This document shows, piece after piece, positions 40,721-63,744 of a stretch of DNA of 64,000 nt. The translations under genes and the position numbers were made by a program. The DNA comes from Desmodus rotundus (lineage: Eukaryota > Chordata > Mammalia > Chiroptera > Phyllostomidae): assembly GCF_022682495.2 (NCBI RefSeq), contig NC_071397.1, forward strand, positions 10,755,082 through 10,819,081, given 5' to 3'. The notes beneath the pieces are model-generated. The model did no database searches, was not told the origin of the DNA, and saw nothing but the letters and a program-made list of their open reading frames with translations. How positions within the stretch are numbered: the stretch's first letter is position 1; every line of letters starts with the position of its first letter.

Positions 40721-42050
40721 GCTAATGTGCTGTGTGTGTGCGGCTGCTGTACAGGCAGGGGGACCTCTGTGACGGTGGGCATACTTTGTGCTTCTGGGGG
40801 ACATGTTTAGGAACGAGTGGGCTTTTGCGGGGGAAGGTGAGGAGTGGGGGCCCCGGGCAGGGTCCCTGGACTGGAGTGCTGTTCTTTCTTGGAGCCTTTT
40901 GTGTGGAAGTGGGGGTGGGGGGTGGCGAGTGTTAGGACGGTCCAGGAGAAGCATCAGCAGTCAGTCTTTTCTGGAAGATGAGGAGGCGGGAAGGGCAGCT
41001 GCAGGTGTTGCCCGGCCTCCTCTGGGGCAGGCCCTGAGGGAGAGCTGTGGGCTGCAGCATCCCTGCAGAGGAGCGCCTTCCACCTTTATCTGAGATGTAA
41101 ACAAGGCTGATGTCTGGCAGTGGGCAGGAAGGTTCCAGCCTCCACAGCACTCCTTGACACAGCTCAAAGCCTGATGTCAACCCCCCACCCCGCGCCCCCG
41201 CCAGCCCAGAGGGACAGGATGTGGTGTCCCGAGGGGCACGGGTGACCAACTTCACTAGGAAGAAAAAGAAATTGTCCTTCAGGAGGCACGAGGCAACCAG
41301 GGTGGTGGGACGTTTCACAGGGAGGCAAGTTTAGCTTTGATTTCGGCTGCGCCGACGCCGATGCATTTCCGACGTGTGGCTGCTCATGCACACACGCAGG
41401 GGGCAGATCTCTTTCGGGTGGGTTGTCAACTGCGTGGGTGGTTGGCACGCCTAACCCCCATGTTCCTCAAGGAAAAACTACCAGCTGGTTACTCTGGATG
41501 AGTTAACATCTTAGAAGCTCAATGAACTCATGAGTAAAGTAAGGGTACCATGCTTCACCTTGGCGTCCACGTGTAAAAAGCCGGACCTTTGGAGAGCGCC
41601 AACCACCAAGGCTGCTGCAGTTGCCAGGATTTTGAGGTCAGGCTTTGCACCTCCAGAGCTGAGCAAATGGTCAGGGCTGGGCACGAGGGTTCAGGTCCCT
41701 TTCAAACCTTTAGCAGTGATTTACCAACAAATCACGGGTGCCTCAAAAGAATGAGAAATCATGCAGGGAAAAACGCTGGGAGGGTCTGCTCTGCTCTGAT
41801 AATTTTAATTAAACAGCTCCAGAACTTGGTAGCCAGGGAGCCTTTGACTCGAAGATGGGTCCCCTGAGGTCCTTTCCTTCCGGTAACAACAGGGATTTTG
41901 GAACAGAGGCGGAGCTACAGCTTCTGACTGGGTCCTGGATAAATTCCTTCTGGTGGGGAAGGGCTGTCCTCTATCCCTCAGCTCCTTCCCGCTCCGATCT
42001 GCCGGTTTTCAGCTTCAGTGCGGAATGCGGCAGGTGCTGTGCAACTTGTT
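40720..42050. other. Intergenic DNA between TCTE1 5' flank and AARS2, no gene
   Basis: I saw only short frames and no recognisable exon or repeat. Confidence 0.5.
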
Positions 42051-42350
42051 TTTAAAGAACAGCGTTGCTCTGGTTCCTGCTTTGTCCCCATCACCTGGCA
42101 TTCTCCCCAGCTCACTGTGCCCGCCCTCCTCCCCGTCTGCGCCTTTGCACTGGCTGTTCCCTCAGCCTGGACAGCTCTTCCCGCAAATGCCACCTCTCAG
42201 TGAGGAAATACCACCACCCCACTGTCCCGATCCTGCCTGCTCTTTCTTCAGACCTCATCACTGGCTGACAACTTCTTTCTTTATTGCTTCCTTCCCACTA
42301 GAAGCTCCACAAGGACAGGAAGTTTTGTCTGGTTCTCTCCACCTTCCCAG
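42040..42350 (+). repeat. L2-like LINE remnant
   Basis: L2-type phrases in order: 'tttgcactggctgttccctc', 'agcctggacagctcttcccg', 'cctcatcactggctgacaac'. Confidence 0.65.
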
Positions 42351-42716
42351 CAACTGACCGGTACCTGTGACTCATTTTATCAACCGATCACCAGGGCCCT
42401 CAGTAAGACAAGTCACTGATAAAGGACTAAGTGACACAGAGGATCCACCCTGCTATAATGACTTTCACATGACAGTTCTGGGTCTTGGGGGCCGGGGAGG
42501 CCTTTGTGGGTGCCAGAGCAGGCTGGCACAGAGAGCCCGGCAGAGCATTTGTGGCCGTGAAGATGGGTCTCATGTGGACGCCTGGGCAGCCTTTCAGCCC
42601 AGCGCGAGGGGTCGGATTGCTGAGGGAGCACCCATACCAGACTGCTGGGAGGGGAAAGCCTGATCTTTTTTTAAGGAAAAAAACCTTCAGAACTTCCTCT
42701 CCTTTGGGAAATACTT

Positions 42717-42746
42717 TTTATTTCTAAAATATTTTATTTATTTATT
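42717..42746 (-). terminator. AARS2: Cluster of AATAAA signals in the SINE tail, possible AARS2 poly(A) site
   Basis: In the AARS2 sense, AATAAA occurs three times overlapping at 42746-42733 and once more at 42722-42717, about 500 nt past the stop codon. They come from the A-rich SINE tail and its insertion site. A further AATAAA lies at 42285-42280. Use by AARS2 is inferred. Confidence 0.45.
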
Positions 42747-42933
42747 TTTGGAGGGGGTGGAAGGCAGGGAAAGAGAGGGAAAGAAGCATCAATGTGTGGT
42801 TGCTTCTCGCACACCCCCAACTGGGGTCCCTGCCCGCAACCCAGGCATGTGCCCTGACTGGGAATCGGACCAGTGACCCTTTGGTTCACAGGCCGGCACT
42901 CACTCCGCTGAGCCACACCAGCCAGGGTGGGGT
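42721..42933 (-). mobile_element. Ves-type bat SINE in the AARS2 3' UTR/flank
   Basis: A minus-oriented SINE body with a 12-bp target-site duplication AAATACTTTTTA at 42709-42720 and 42934-42945. It lies about 310 nt past the AARS2 stop codon, in the same sense as AARS2. Confidence 0.93.
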
Positions 42934-43240
42934 AAATACTTTTTAATGAGCAGTCACAGCTAGGACAGCCCAAGTTTTCACATGCACCTAGTGTGGTGTC
43001 TCTGGCCCCACCTCTGACTTGGCCGGCCCACATCTCGTGTCCATGCAGGACCAGCCCAGGCCGGCCCTCTTCAGCTCAGCTGCTTGGCCTCTGGCCTCTA
43101 GTCCTCCCTTTCGGCCTCCAGGGGGATTCTGCTGGTTCCTTCAGGAAGTTGTATTTGACTGGTTCTCCCCACAGTCAGCAACTGACCCATATCTGTCACT
43201 GGCCTTTCTGCTGTCTCTTTAGTCTGTGTGAGTCCCTGGG

Positions 43241-53918
<10,678 letters not shown>

Positions 53919-54104
53919 CTTAACTTGGGGCAGAGAAGTTACGGGGTCAAAGGGCACCGCGGGGATTAAACCGTAACGTGAGAAGGAAGCTGGCCGTTTC
54001 CTACAGCGGCTCCTCGTGGTGGGAGGACCCCAGGCAGCCTCTGCCGCCATTGTGGAAATGATTGTGGAGGGGACCCTTGTGGGAGTGTGAACGGCCTGGC
54101 ACAT

Positions 54105-55420
54105 TGTAGGCCCTTAATTCATTCGGCAGGAAGCAAATATTCATTGAGAGCCTGTTATGTGCCATACATTATTTTAGGCACTTAAGGTACGTTAGTAACA
54201 ATTAACAAAAATCCCTGCCCCCAGAGACCTGTATTGTAGCAGTAATTGTTAATTTTATTACTTTTGCAAGGTTATATACAAATGGAGTTGCAGTGAACAG
54301 GCGTGGGTTCAGTTTCGAGTATGTGTGTGTGTGTGTGCGCGTTTGCAGACTGAGGGAAGAAGGCAAGAGTGCTGAGGGAGGTAATACCAGCATTCATTCA
54401 AGAGGCATTCAGCAAATTCATTGAATACCTGTTACACGCCCGGCACTCTTCCAGGTACTTGCTAGTTCCCAGTGTCCTTGACACTGGAAATAGCTGTTTT
54501 GTTTTTAGGGACTGAAGCAGACCCTTTAGAACAGGAGTCTAGCAGAGAGGCAGAAGCCAAACAGCATCTGCTCCATTATTAATTAATTAATAACATTTGG
54601 TCTTTTAATTTATTTGTCCGGATACTGGAGAGAATCCAGGACAAAGCCCTTGGCCGATAGCTGCAGAGATTTCTCTCTCTCCGAGCATCCCAGTGCCCCT
54701 TAGGGTTTTGTGGGTTTTGCTTTAGAGTAAGAGAGATACCTGTTCCATCTCCCCCTTCTGTGTTACTTTCCAGAGTGACAGCTGTGACCACGAGGCCCAC
54801 CCAGGCCCTTGTGGGTGCAGCCCAGTGTCCTCACAGGGCTCCTCATGATACCCTCTGCTCTTGGTGTGGGCAATTAAACAGGTTGAGAAGAAAACTGCCA
54901 AGGCGAAAATCCAATGGGGGCAGAAGAGCCGAGGTTAGTGTGGTCACTTACAAGGCCGCAGCCATCAGCCGGGTCCTTTTGGCTGCCATTCTTTGGAGTT
55001 ATTTGGGGACTTTAGAATCAGCTCCCTTGGGAAATCTGTAGTCTTTTTTGGACTCGAGTTTCTATAATGATAGTGAATTCTTAACTTTGTATTCTGATCT
55101 GTCCCATGATCCTCTGTTTCTTCCCTTGTCCTCGTAAAGGTGTTGTTTTGAAAGTGTGTTCTGCCTGTTTTGGTTTTTCCAGTGTTTTTGAAACAGGAAC
55201 CTAAAGCTCGATGGGGATTTCCATGAGACTGATGATTTTGAGACAAGACTGTGAAATTCTTCCCCAAACTAAGATGGGAGTGTTTTGCTAGGGAAATCTA
55301 GCTGGGGCCTCTACCTCGTACTGATGTCAATTTTTTTTTTCTTCAGATTTTGCCCAGGCATGTTTTGCATTATAGTAGGAACTACATGTTTTTAGATTAA
55401 TGTAGAACTAGTGTGGAGCC
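54105..55420. other. Upstream flank of AARS2, no gene
   Basis: Fossil L2/MIR-type wording occurs near 54110-54190 ('ttattcattgagagcctgtt'-like text) and 54395-54470. A (TG)n run lies at 54320-54338. The segment 54760-55040 has an open frame that I could not match to any protein. Confidence 0.5.
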
Positions 55421-55424
55421 ATGG

Positions 55425-55800
55425 ATTTTTTTCAAACAGCTTTATTGAAATATAATTCATATACCATGCAACTCACCTATTTGAAGTGTGTAGTTTTGTG
55501 GCTTTTAGCACATTCATAGAATTGTCATCCATCACCACAATTAATTTTAGAACATTTTTCATTATCCCCAAAAGAAACCTCATACCTCTTATCCATTAAC
55601 CTAATCCCCCAATCCCTCCCAGCCCCAGGCAACCACTAATCTACTCTCTGTCTCTATGGATTTGCCCATTCTGAACATTTCATATAAATGCAACCATACA
55701 ATATATAGTCCTTTGTGACTGGCTTCTTTCACATAGCACAATGTTTTCAAAGTTCATCCATGTTGCCGCATGTCTCAAGGATTTTTAGAACTGTGTTTTT
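55425..55800 (-). repeat. L1 3' end, old L1M-type
   Basis: The plus strand reads 'attgaaatataattcatata', 'ggcaaccactaatctactct', 'ggatttgcccattctgaaca' and 'aagttcatccatgttgccgc', the reverse complement of an L1M-type 3' UTR. Confidence 0.85.
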
Positions 55801-56594
55801 TGAGTTGTTTTCTGTTTGAAGAAGGGTTTTTTCCCTCATCTTACTGTTTTACCTTGCCATTAAAGAAATGATCGTTGTCTTTCCGTTGTGGTATTCCTTG
55901 ACACGTCACTCTCTTTAATATTTCCCGGTGAAGCGCAGTGGTTCTCCTGGGACTGGGTGGGATGTGTCTATTCTGATTTGCCAGTCATCTGATGAGGAAG
56001 TTAAACTTGAGGTCTGCAGTTTCCCAAGATAGATGGAGATGGAAAGAACTTATGAGACTGGGGAGTCACTGATCTGGGAACTTCTCCCAGGAGTACTTAC
56101 CCACTGACTTAGTAGGATTTTCATTTTGAAGTTTAAAATGCAAGTGGGGTCTATTTCCTGGGAGCTTGTTCAGCTGGACTTGGGTGCTGCCTTCCCTGGG
56201 TCTAGAATTACCCTTATTTTACTATTTGACTTAATTATCCTGCAGTTCCACGGTGCTCATTCTTTGGACTCTCTCTTTTCACGTTATTCATAAGAAGCAA
56301 CACCCTTACTCTGGGGATGGAAATTGTCCTTCCTGATTTCCCCATCGGCTTTGACAGCAGGAACCTGAGGTCAATGATGCATTCTATCCTGGACTGAAGG
56401 TTAGAAGAGACACAAGGGAATTTTTACCCTTACTGAGTATAGAGAACTCAGCTTGGGGAACTTCCTTTTATAAATCATAAAGGCTATCTTTTAGTGTCTA
56501 GGTTAAAAGTTCAATCTAGTAGAGGTGTTCCTAGCCTGATGTATTTATACATGGCTTTGCCTTATCTGGATTGTAAAAGCAACACTTACCAAAT

Positions 56595-56720
56595 GTTAGT
56601 AAGGATGGGGATCTCCTAGGATTTTGTTAAAAATGCAGACAGATTCAGTGGGTCTGGGTTGAGGTGGAAATTCTGTATTTCTAGCAGGCTCGTAGGTGAT
56701 GCTGTTGCTGCTCCCCTAGT
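56595..56720. repeat. MER5/hAT-Charlie-type DNA transposon fossil
   Basis: Typical text: 'aaaaatgcagacagattcag', 'gggtctgggttgaggtggaa', 'tctagcaggctcgtaggtga'. Confidence 0.7.
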
Positions 56721-57239
56721 CCGCTAGACCACGCCTGGAGTAATTAGGGTGTGGTAGAGGACTTGTGGGAAGAGTCGGGACACACACTTTTGAGTGTGCT
56801 GAGGTGCTAGGGCTTAGGTGCCCCTGGCTTCTCCCTTTTCTACCAGAGCGGATGAATGGAGCTGAGAACTCCTTGTGCGCATGCGTGCTCACTCCCTTCA
56901 GCTCCACCTTGGGTGTTACGCGAGGTGGCAGGCCTGTCCACCTGTTGCTAAGAGACGCAGGAGTAGTGCAGGCCTGAGGCAGGGATGGAGAGCGGCTCCT
57001 GCGGGAACCCAGAGAGGGCATGGGGACTTAGATTGTGCAGCTCGAGGATGCGAACCTCCTGGGATCAGAAGTTGAAGGATTAGTGGACCCTCTCGGTTCG
57101 TAACGCTTGGGTTTATCCTCATGCAGTATTAAATGGTTACGTTTTAAGTGGTTATATAAGTACTACACAATATCCTCGATTTTGCTTGCTGGCCTGAAAA
57201 ATCTAAAATCTGTACTATCTGGCTCATTGAAAAGAGTTT

Positions 57240-57600
57240 GCCAACCCTTGTGTTAAAGGTTTTAACAATATTTCCCCCCCCCCCAAATCACAATAAAACA
57301 CAGATGTAGAAAAGTCAACCAAACTAAACGTATGGCTTAGTTGTTAGAAGGCAAACATCTTTGTATCCACCACCCAGGTCTGGAAAAGAACTTTGCAGCC
57401 ACCCCAGGAGCCGTCCATGGACTCTGCCCACGCCCCAGCCTCCTTCCTCCTGGCAAAGGTGGCCACTCCCCCGACTTTCACAGTAATCACGACTTCGCCT
57501 GTCTTTATGGTTTTATCACTCATACATCTATCCTCAGATGTTACAGTTTTGTCTGTTCTTTTCAAAAGCTTAGTTGATATGCATTTTAAAACTTTTAATC
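57240..57600 (-). repeat. L1 3' UTR-like fossil
   Basis: Text such as 'atctttgtatccaccaccca', 'ggcaaaggtggccactcccc' and 'cctgtctttatggttttatc' resembles an inverted L1M 3' UTR. It is diverged. Confidence 0.55.
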
Positions 57601-58329
57601 TGTAGGTTCTCTCTTAGTCCCCTTCTTTTCCTTAAAGTGTATCTCTTGCAGAGCTAGGCCGAGAGAATGAGAGGATTATTGCAGTAGCAAAGATTTTAAG
57701 TATTTGGAGAGATGGAAAAATTCAGTACAAACTGGAGGAATAGGCCGTAGCCAGGAGCAGGGACGCTCCTTCCATTATAATAAGAGAGGGAAATGTGGAT
57801 ACAGATTGGCAGGTCAGTGCCGGTAGGTCTGGGAAGGTGAGGGAGTGCTCATCTTCGTGCATCTATTTCCTTAATGAATGAATATGCAGTGAGATGAAGA
57901 GATGAAATTGCTGTTTTGATAAAGAGAAGGAGTTTACTGGGAAGTCTAGTAATATTAGCTGACAGTGTCGGCCTCTCCTTTAAGATTGGAGGTCCTCTCT
58001 TTAAACCAAGACTGGTCAGCACAGTGGGATTTTTCACTATCCATGCTTCGGTGCTCAGAGCAGATGGATAAGGGGTGTAGTTAGTCTGGGGTTCTGCCAT
58101 CTGAGTGATGGAGGGAGAAGCATGATGGAGGGGTAAGGGTGTTTGCAGAGAAATGGGTCAAGTCCTGGACCTTGCTCAGTATTTGAGTTCTAAATGCTAT
58201 TCACGTAGGCACCCCTCTCACTTACTAGCCTTAGTTAGCAACATGCCTCACATTTTAAAATGCAGACTTTATACAAAGATGATATATATGATATGTGGCG
58301 ACTCCCACTGTCTCTCCCTCCTTTGGAAG

Positions 58330-58680
58330 CTTTGTTACTTTAAGGCGGAGAAAAGAGACAATAGTCACTACTTTAGCAAGAGAAAATTTTGCTGACTTTT
58401 AATCAGAAACAATAGAGGTCAGAAGACAGTGGAAAGGCATTTTTAAAATGGTGGGGGAAATATCTGTCAACCCAGGATTCCTTGTCTAGCAGAAATATCT
58501 TTCAAGAATGAAGACAAAATTAAAATTTCAGATAACAACTAAGAGCTTATTGCCAGCAGACTGCTCCACAAGGAAATATTTCAGGCTGAAAGGAAATGCT
58601 ACTGGATAGAAAGTTAAATCTTAGGTGAATGAAGAACACAGGAAATGATAACTGTGAATGAATATAAAAGGCTATCTTTT
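58330..58680 (+). repeat. Older L1/HAL1 ORF1-end remnant
   Basis: Text such as 'acccaggattccttgtctag', 'tttcaagaatgaagacaaaa' and 'ttcaggctgaaaggaaatgc' is the usual sequence at and after the end of L1/HAL1 ORF1. Confidence 0.7.
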
Positions 58681-58899
58681 TTTCCTCAATTTATTTAAAA
58701 CACATTGAACTGTTTAAAACAAAAGAATTTTGCAATTGTATATGTCTGCTTATTGCTCCTGTGCCTTATGTAATACATCATAAAGGATGAGGGGATGGTA
58801 AGTGGAACTTTATAGTTGCAAAGTTCTTACATTTTACATGAAGTATTATAATATTTACTCTAGGTATTCTCTGAAAAGTTAAAGATGTTTATTGTTATC

Positions 58900-59000
58900 C
58901 CTACAACAGTGGTTCTCAAAGTGTGGTACAGACTTTGGGGGTTCCCAAAACCCATTCAGGAAGTCTATGAGGTCCTTGCTTTTCGAGTTATATATCTATA
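58900..59000. repeat. hAT-type terminal fragment
   Basis: 'aacagtggttctcaaagtgt' followed by 'ggtacagactttgggggttc' resembles the terminal part of Charlie/MER5-type elements. Confidence 0.5.
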
Positions 59001-59184
59001 TGAACTTGGCTTTTCTTCATATATGCCAACCAACATAACACATCACAACAGATTGAATGCAGAAGTAGATGTGAGAACCCATTTGTCTTAAAAGACAGAT
59101 GTTAAAGAGATTTGCAAAAATGTAAAACAGTGCCTCTCTTATTACTATTTTTTGAAAATAAGTTTTTCATAAAAAAATATTTAT

Positions 59185-61458
59185 GTTGATGGACTTCTGG
59201 TCAAGATGGAGGCATAGGTAAACACAGCTCTCCTCTTCACACAACCACAGCAAAAATTGCAACTAGACTACAAAACAACTATTACTTAGAATCGTCAGAG
59301 AATCGAGCTGTATGGAAGTCTGACAACCAAGGAATTAAAGAAGTCACATTCTTCCAGATGGGTAGGAGCGGTGGAGATGTGAGTATAATGCAGAAAGGCT
59401 CAAAGATGTGGAACGAGCAGTCCATACCCGTGTGTGGTGAATAAAACTTGGGAGGGATCTCTTGGGAGTGAGGGATCCCAGCCCCACACCAGATCACCCA
59501 ACCCAGGCTTCCAATGCCAGGAAGATAAGTTCCCATAACTTCTGGCTATAAAAATCAGTGGGGGTTGGGGCGGCAGAAGAAACTGTGGGAATCTCAGGAA
59601 TATCCTCTTAAAGGGCCCACAATGGACTTAGGACTTATGCAGACTTACTCCCTCTGGGCTGCAGCACCAGGGCAGCAGCTGGAAGGCCGCCAGTGGCATA
59701 TGGGGAGAAATTGAAGTGTCTGGTATTAGGGCAAGTGCCAGGGGATAGCTTCCTCCCAGACAAAACTCCAGAGGTCAGGGTGTGGAATTTTCCCCTTTCT
59801 GAGCCCTCCCCCATGCAGAGCTAAAGAGCAGTGGCACCATGTTGGAGACTCCATCAACCTAGTTCACATGGGTTGCTTTGCCCAGGTGATTTTTTTAATG
59901 CTGTTTTTAATAGACATACTTTAAAAAATATTTTATTTAGTTATTTTTAGAGAGTAGAGAAGGGAGTGAGATAGAGAGGGAGAGAAACATCAATGTGTGG
60001 TTGCCTCTTGTGCAGCCCCTACTGGGGCCTGGCCTGCACCCCAGGCATATGCTCTGACTGGGAATCGAACTGGCAACCCTTTGGTTCACAGGCCAGCACT
60101 CAATCCATTAAGCCACAGCAGCCAGGGCTGCCCAAGTGATTAATTAAAGCTCTGCCCCATCCTATTGTGCTTTTCTACAATAGGCCATGCTACTAAGACA
60201 GGGAGTCAAAGCTCTACCTAATATATAGAAACAAACACAGGGAGGCTGCCAAAATGAAGAGACAAAGAAATACGGCCCAAATGAAAGAACAGATCAAAAC
60301 TGCAGAAAAAGAACTAAATAAAATGGAGATAAGCAGTGTAACAGATGCTGAGTTCAAAACACTGGTTATTAGGATGTTCAAGGTTACACTAAGTGAAATA
60401 AAAGTTTACAGGGGACCAACAGTGGAGTGGATGAAGCCAAGAATCAAATCAATGATTGGAACATAAAGAAGAAAAAATAATCCGAAAAGCAAGAAGAAAA
60501 AAGAATCCAAAAAAAGCAAAACAAAACAAGGATAGGCTAAGGAGCCTCTAGGACAACTTCAAGCATTCCAATATTTGAATCATAGGGGTGCTGGAAGGAG
60601 AAGAGAAAGAGCAAGAAATTGAAAACTTATTTGAAAAAAATAATGAAAGAAAACTTCCTTAATTTGGTGAAGCAAATAGACATACACGTCTAGGAAGCAC
60701 TGAGAGTCCCAAACAAGATGGACACAAAGAAGCCCACTCCAAGACACATCATAATTAAAATGCCAAAGGTTAAAGATAAAGAAAGAATCTTAAAAGGAGG
60801 AAGAGAAAAGCAGACAGTTACCTACAAAGGAGTTCCCATAGGACTGTCAGCTGATTTCTCAAAAGAAACCTTGCAGTCTACAAGGAACTGGCAAGAAGTA
60901 TTCAAAGTGATGACAAGCAAGGACCTACGACCTAGATTACTCTATCCAGCAAAGTTTTCATTTAGTATTGAAGGGTAGATGAAGTGCTTCCCAGACAAGG
61001 TAAAGCTAAAGGAGTTCATCATCACCAAGCCATTGTTTTATGAAATGTTAAAGGGACTTATTTAAGAAAAAGAAGATCAAAGTTGTAAACATTAAAATGT
61101 CAATAAATTCACAATTATCAACAGGTGAATCTAAAAAACAAAGTAGGCAAACAAGCAGAATAGAAAGAGAATCATAGATATAGAGGTCACTTGGAGGGTG
61201 ATCAGTTGGGAGGCAGAAGGGGAAGAATGGGGGGAAAGGTGCAGGGATGAAGAAGTACAAAATTGGTAGGTACAGAATAGACAGGGTGATGTTAAGAACA
61301 GTATAGGAAATGGAGTTGCTAAAGAGCTTGTATGCATGACCCATGGACATGAACTAAGAGGGGGGGGATCCTGGAGGGAATGGGGGCTATTTGAGGAGGG
61401 GGGAAAGGGGAAAAATAGGGGCAACTGTAAAAGCAAAATCAATAAAATATAAAAAAAT
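59185..61458 (+). mobile_element. Near full-length HAL1-type retrotransposon (ORF1 only)
   Basis: It starts with a 5' UTR-like 'ggtcaagatggaggcatagg' and passes a split ORF1-like region with frames at 60254-60466 and 60718-60978. The second encodes the L1 ORF1p C-terminal signature (TPRHIIIKMPKVKDKERIL, ETLQSTRNWQEVF, LLYPAKFSFSIEG). It then goes directly to a 3' UTR with AATAAAATAT and an A-rich tail. There is no reverse transcriptase. ORF1 is interrupted by stops. A Ves SINE at 59892-60129 sits in the 5' part. A degenerate target-site duplication (TTTATGTTGATGG near 59171, TTTATGTTAACAATGG near 61464) is possible. Confidence 0.75.
59892..60129 (-). mobile_element. Ves-type bat SINE inserted in the HAL1 copy
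   Basis: The minus-oriented SINE is flanked by GCCCAGGTGATT (59880-59891) and GCCCAAGTGATT (60130-60141), a 12-bp duplication with one mismatch. Confidence 0.92.
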
Positions 61459-61619
61459 ACCATGTTTATGTTAACAATGGATTTACTTATTTTAATTAAA
61501 ATATTTTTTAAAAATTTAATTGAAATATATTTCTCACATAAAAATTTTGGGGGGTCTAAAGTAGTTTTTAGGAGTATAAAATATTTCTGCAATTAAAACA
61601 CTTGAAAATTGCTGCAGCA

Positions 61620-62120
61620 GAGCAAACACTCAAAAGAATGCAATGAGCAGCACTGTTCACCATAGCCGAAAGGTGGAAACAACCTAAATGTCCATTAGTG
61701 GAAGAATGGATAAACGAAATGTGGTATATGCATACAGTGGGGTTTTATTCAGCTTTAAAAAGGAGCAAAGTATTGACACGGGCTGCAGCATGGATGACCC
61801 CTGAAAACATGCTAAATGAAAGAAGCCAGACACAAAAGGCCACATGTTACATGATTTTACTTATATGCATTGTCCAGAATAGGTGTATCCGTAAAGACAT
61901 TGCAGGCTGCTGGTTGCTAGGCATTGAGGGAGAGGAGAATAGTCGTGCCTAATTGGTTTGGAGTTTTATTTTGGGAAGGTGGAAATGTAGAACTAGACAG
62001 GGGATGATTGCACAACGCTGCGAATGTACTGAATGGCACTGAATTGTATTAAGTGGTTTTATTTTAAAATGGCTAATTTTATAGTATGTAAATTTCATCT
62101 CGATAAAACTGTGGCAAAGT
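61620..62120 (+). repeat. L1 3' end, L1M-type
   Basis: Text such as 'caacctaaatgtccattagt', 'gaagccagacacaaaaggcc' and 'ttggttttattttaaaatgg'-like phrases follows an L1 ORF2 end and 3' UTR in sense. Confidence 0.85.
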
Positions 62121-62129
62121 ATAGTTAAA

Positions 62130-62980
62130 AAGCCAATAGAGAAGTTAAAATAGAACTATAAAAACTCCTTAGCTAGCCCAAAAGAAGAATGGAGAGGAAG
62201 AAGAGAGGAACAAAAAACAATGGGGCAGACACGACAAGTAGCCAAACGGTAGACCTAAATCCAACCATATCGAGAATGACATTATCCTATGACCTAGCAA
62301 TTCCTCTTCTCGATATTTATTATTTTTTTACCCTCATCCGGGGACATGCCCATTGATTTTTAGAGGCGGTGGGGAGAGGAACATCAATGTGAGAGAGAAA
62401 CACTAATCAGTTGCCTGTCATCTGCACCCTAACCAGGTATGGGGCCTGAAACCCAGGCATTCGCCCTGACCAGGAATTGAACCTACAGCCTTTCAGTTTA
62501 TGGGACGATGCTCCAACCAGCTGAGCCACACTGACCAGAGCTCCTCTTGTAGATATTTATCTAAAAGAATTGAAAACACATTTCCAAAGATTTGTGCATG
62601 GATGTTCTCAACTTTACTTGTAATAGCCAAGAATTTGAAACAGTCCAGGGGTTTATCCACAGGAGATGGATAAGCAAATTATGGTGTCGTATACTCTTAC
62701 GATGAAAGAGGACTTAGCATTGTGAAAGAACAAACTGTGCATGTACACAGCATGAATCCATCTTAAAAACATGTCGAGTGAAGCAAGCCTTCTATAGAAG
62801 AATATTTGATGATTGTACTTTTATAATCTGGTTTTAGATCTGATTTATAAAATATTTTTTTAAGTGGTCATCTCTGGAGGGTAGAGGCATGGGTGGACTT
62901 GAAGGAACTTTCTGGGTGATGGAAATGTTCTTCATAGAAGCTGAGTTTACACTATTTTATTCATTTGTCAAAACTCATGT
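62130..62980 (+). repeat. L1-like remnant interrupted by a SINE
   Basis: 'acttgtaatagccaagaatt', 'gtttatccacaggagatgga' and 'tttctgggtgatggaaatgt' resemble an L1 ORF2 end/3' UTR. The SINE at 62321-62540 splits it. Confidence 0.65.
62321..62540 (-). mobile_element. Ves-related bat SINE with extended 3' end
   Basis: The minus-oriented SINE is bracketed by near-identical 20-mers at 62301-62320 and 62541-62560 (sharing TCCTCTT and GATATTTAT). Its tail matches the copy at 36031-36260. Confidence 0.88.
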
Positions 62981-63197
62981 CAAGCCCCACTGGTATGGCT
63001 AAGGGGGTTGAGCACTGGCCTGTGAGTTGAAAGGTCGCCAGTTTGATTCCCCGTCAGAGCACATGCCTGGGTTGTGGGCCAGGTCTCTGGTTGGTGGCGT
63101 GTGAGAGTCAGTGTTTCTCTTGCACGTCGATGTTTCTCTCCCTTTCTCCCTTCCTTCCCCCCTCTCTCAAAAAGATAAATAAATAAAATCCTAAGAA
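62981..63197 (+). mobile_element. Ves-type bat SINE
   Basis: A plus-oriented SINE with tail AAATAAATAAAATCC. The 11-bp duplication is AAAACTCATGT (62970-62980) and AAAACTTATGT (63198-63208), one mismatch. Confidence 0.92.
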
Positions 63198-63199
63198 AA

Positions 63200-63740
63200 A
63201 ACTTATGTGGAAACATCTCATGGTGAAACTGGAAAAGTTGCATTTGTGCTGCCTGTAACTACAAGAACCAAAAAGTAGAGATAAGGATTGAATCTTCATG
63301 GGTGCTTTATTTAGATGCCAGCAGTCTGAGAAGATGGCAGGTTATGTACACAAAAAAACCATCTTAACATCTCATCTCAAGCTGACCTTTTCATAAGGAA
63401 AAGGGGTAGGTAAGAGGTTTGGAAAAAAGGTTAACTGGTTAAGAGTTGTAGCCTGGAGGCAATTTTCCTAGTACTTCTTTATCTGTTGGTCACCGATTCT
63501 TTCTCTGTGTCTTGGATGTTCCTGCCCTAGAGCACAATGGCTCAGATACCGTCCCCACGGCTTGCAGACCTCCTGCAGCACAAAGGTTGAATTGCTTGTC
63601 AACCTCCTGGAGTCCCGTAGATCATGTACTCCAGTTCCTAGAATAACAGCTTTCCACATGCATTAATCACTTAAGCCTATCAACTATGACTGAAGCTAAA
63701 GTCTTTAACTCTTGAGTTCCCCTATCAATGGTACATAATT
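63200..63740. other. Non-coding DNA, nothing recognised
   Basis: Only short frames; no gene or repeat family that I can name. Confidence 0.5.
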
Positions 63741-63744
63741 GTCC

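Noticed and set aside
54760..55041. Possible processed ribosomal-protein pseudogene
   Set aside because: The peptide is basic and ribosomal-like at a glance, but I could not match it to any ribosomal protein.
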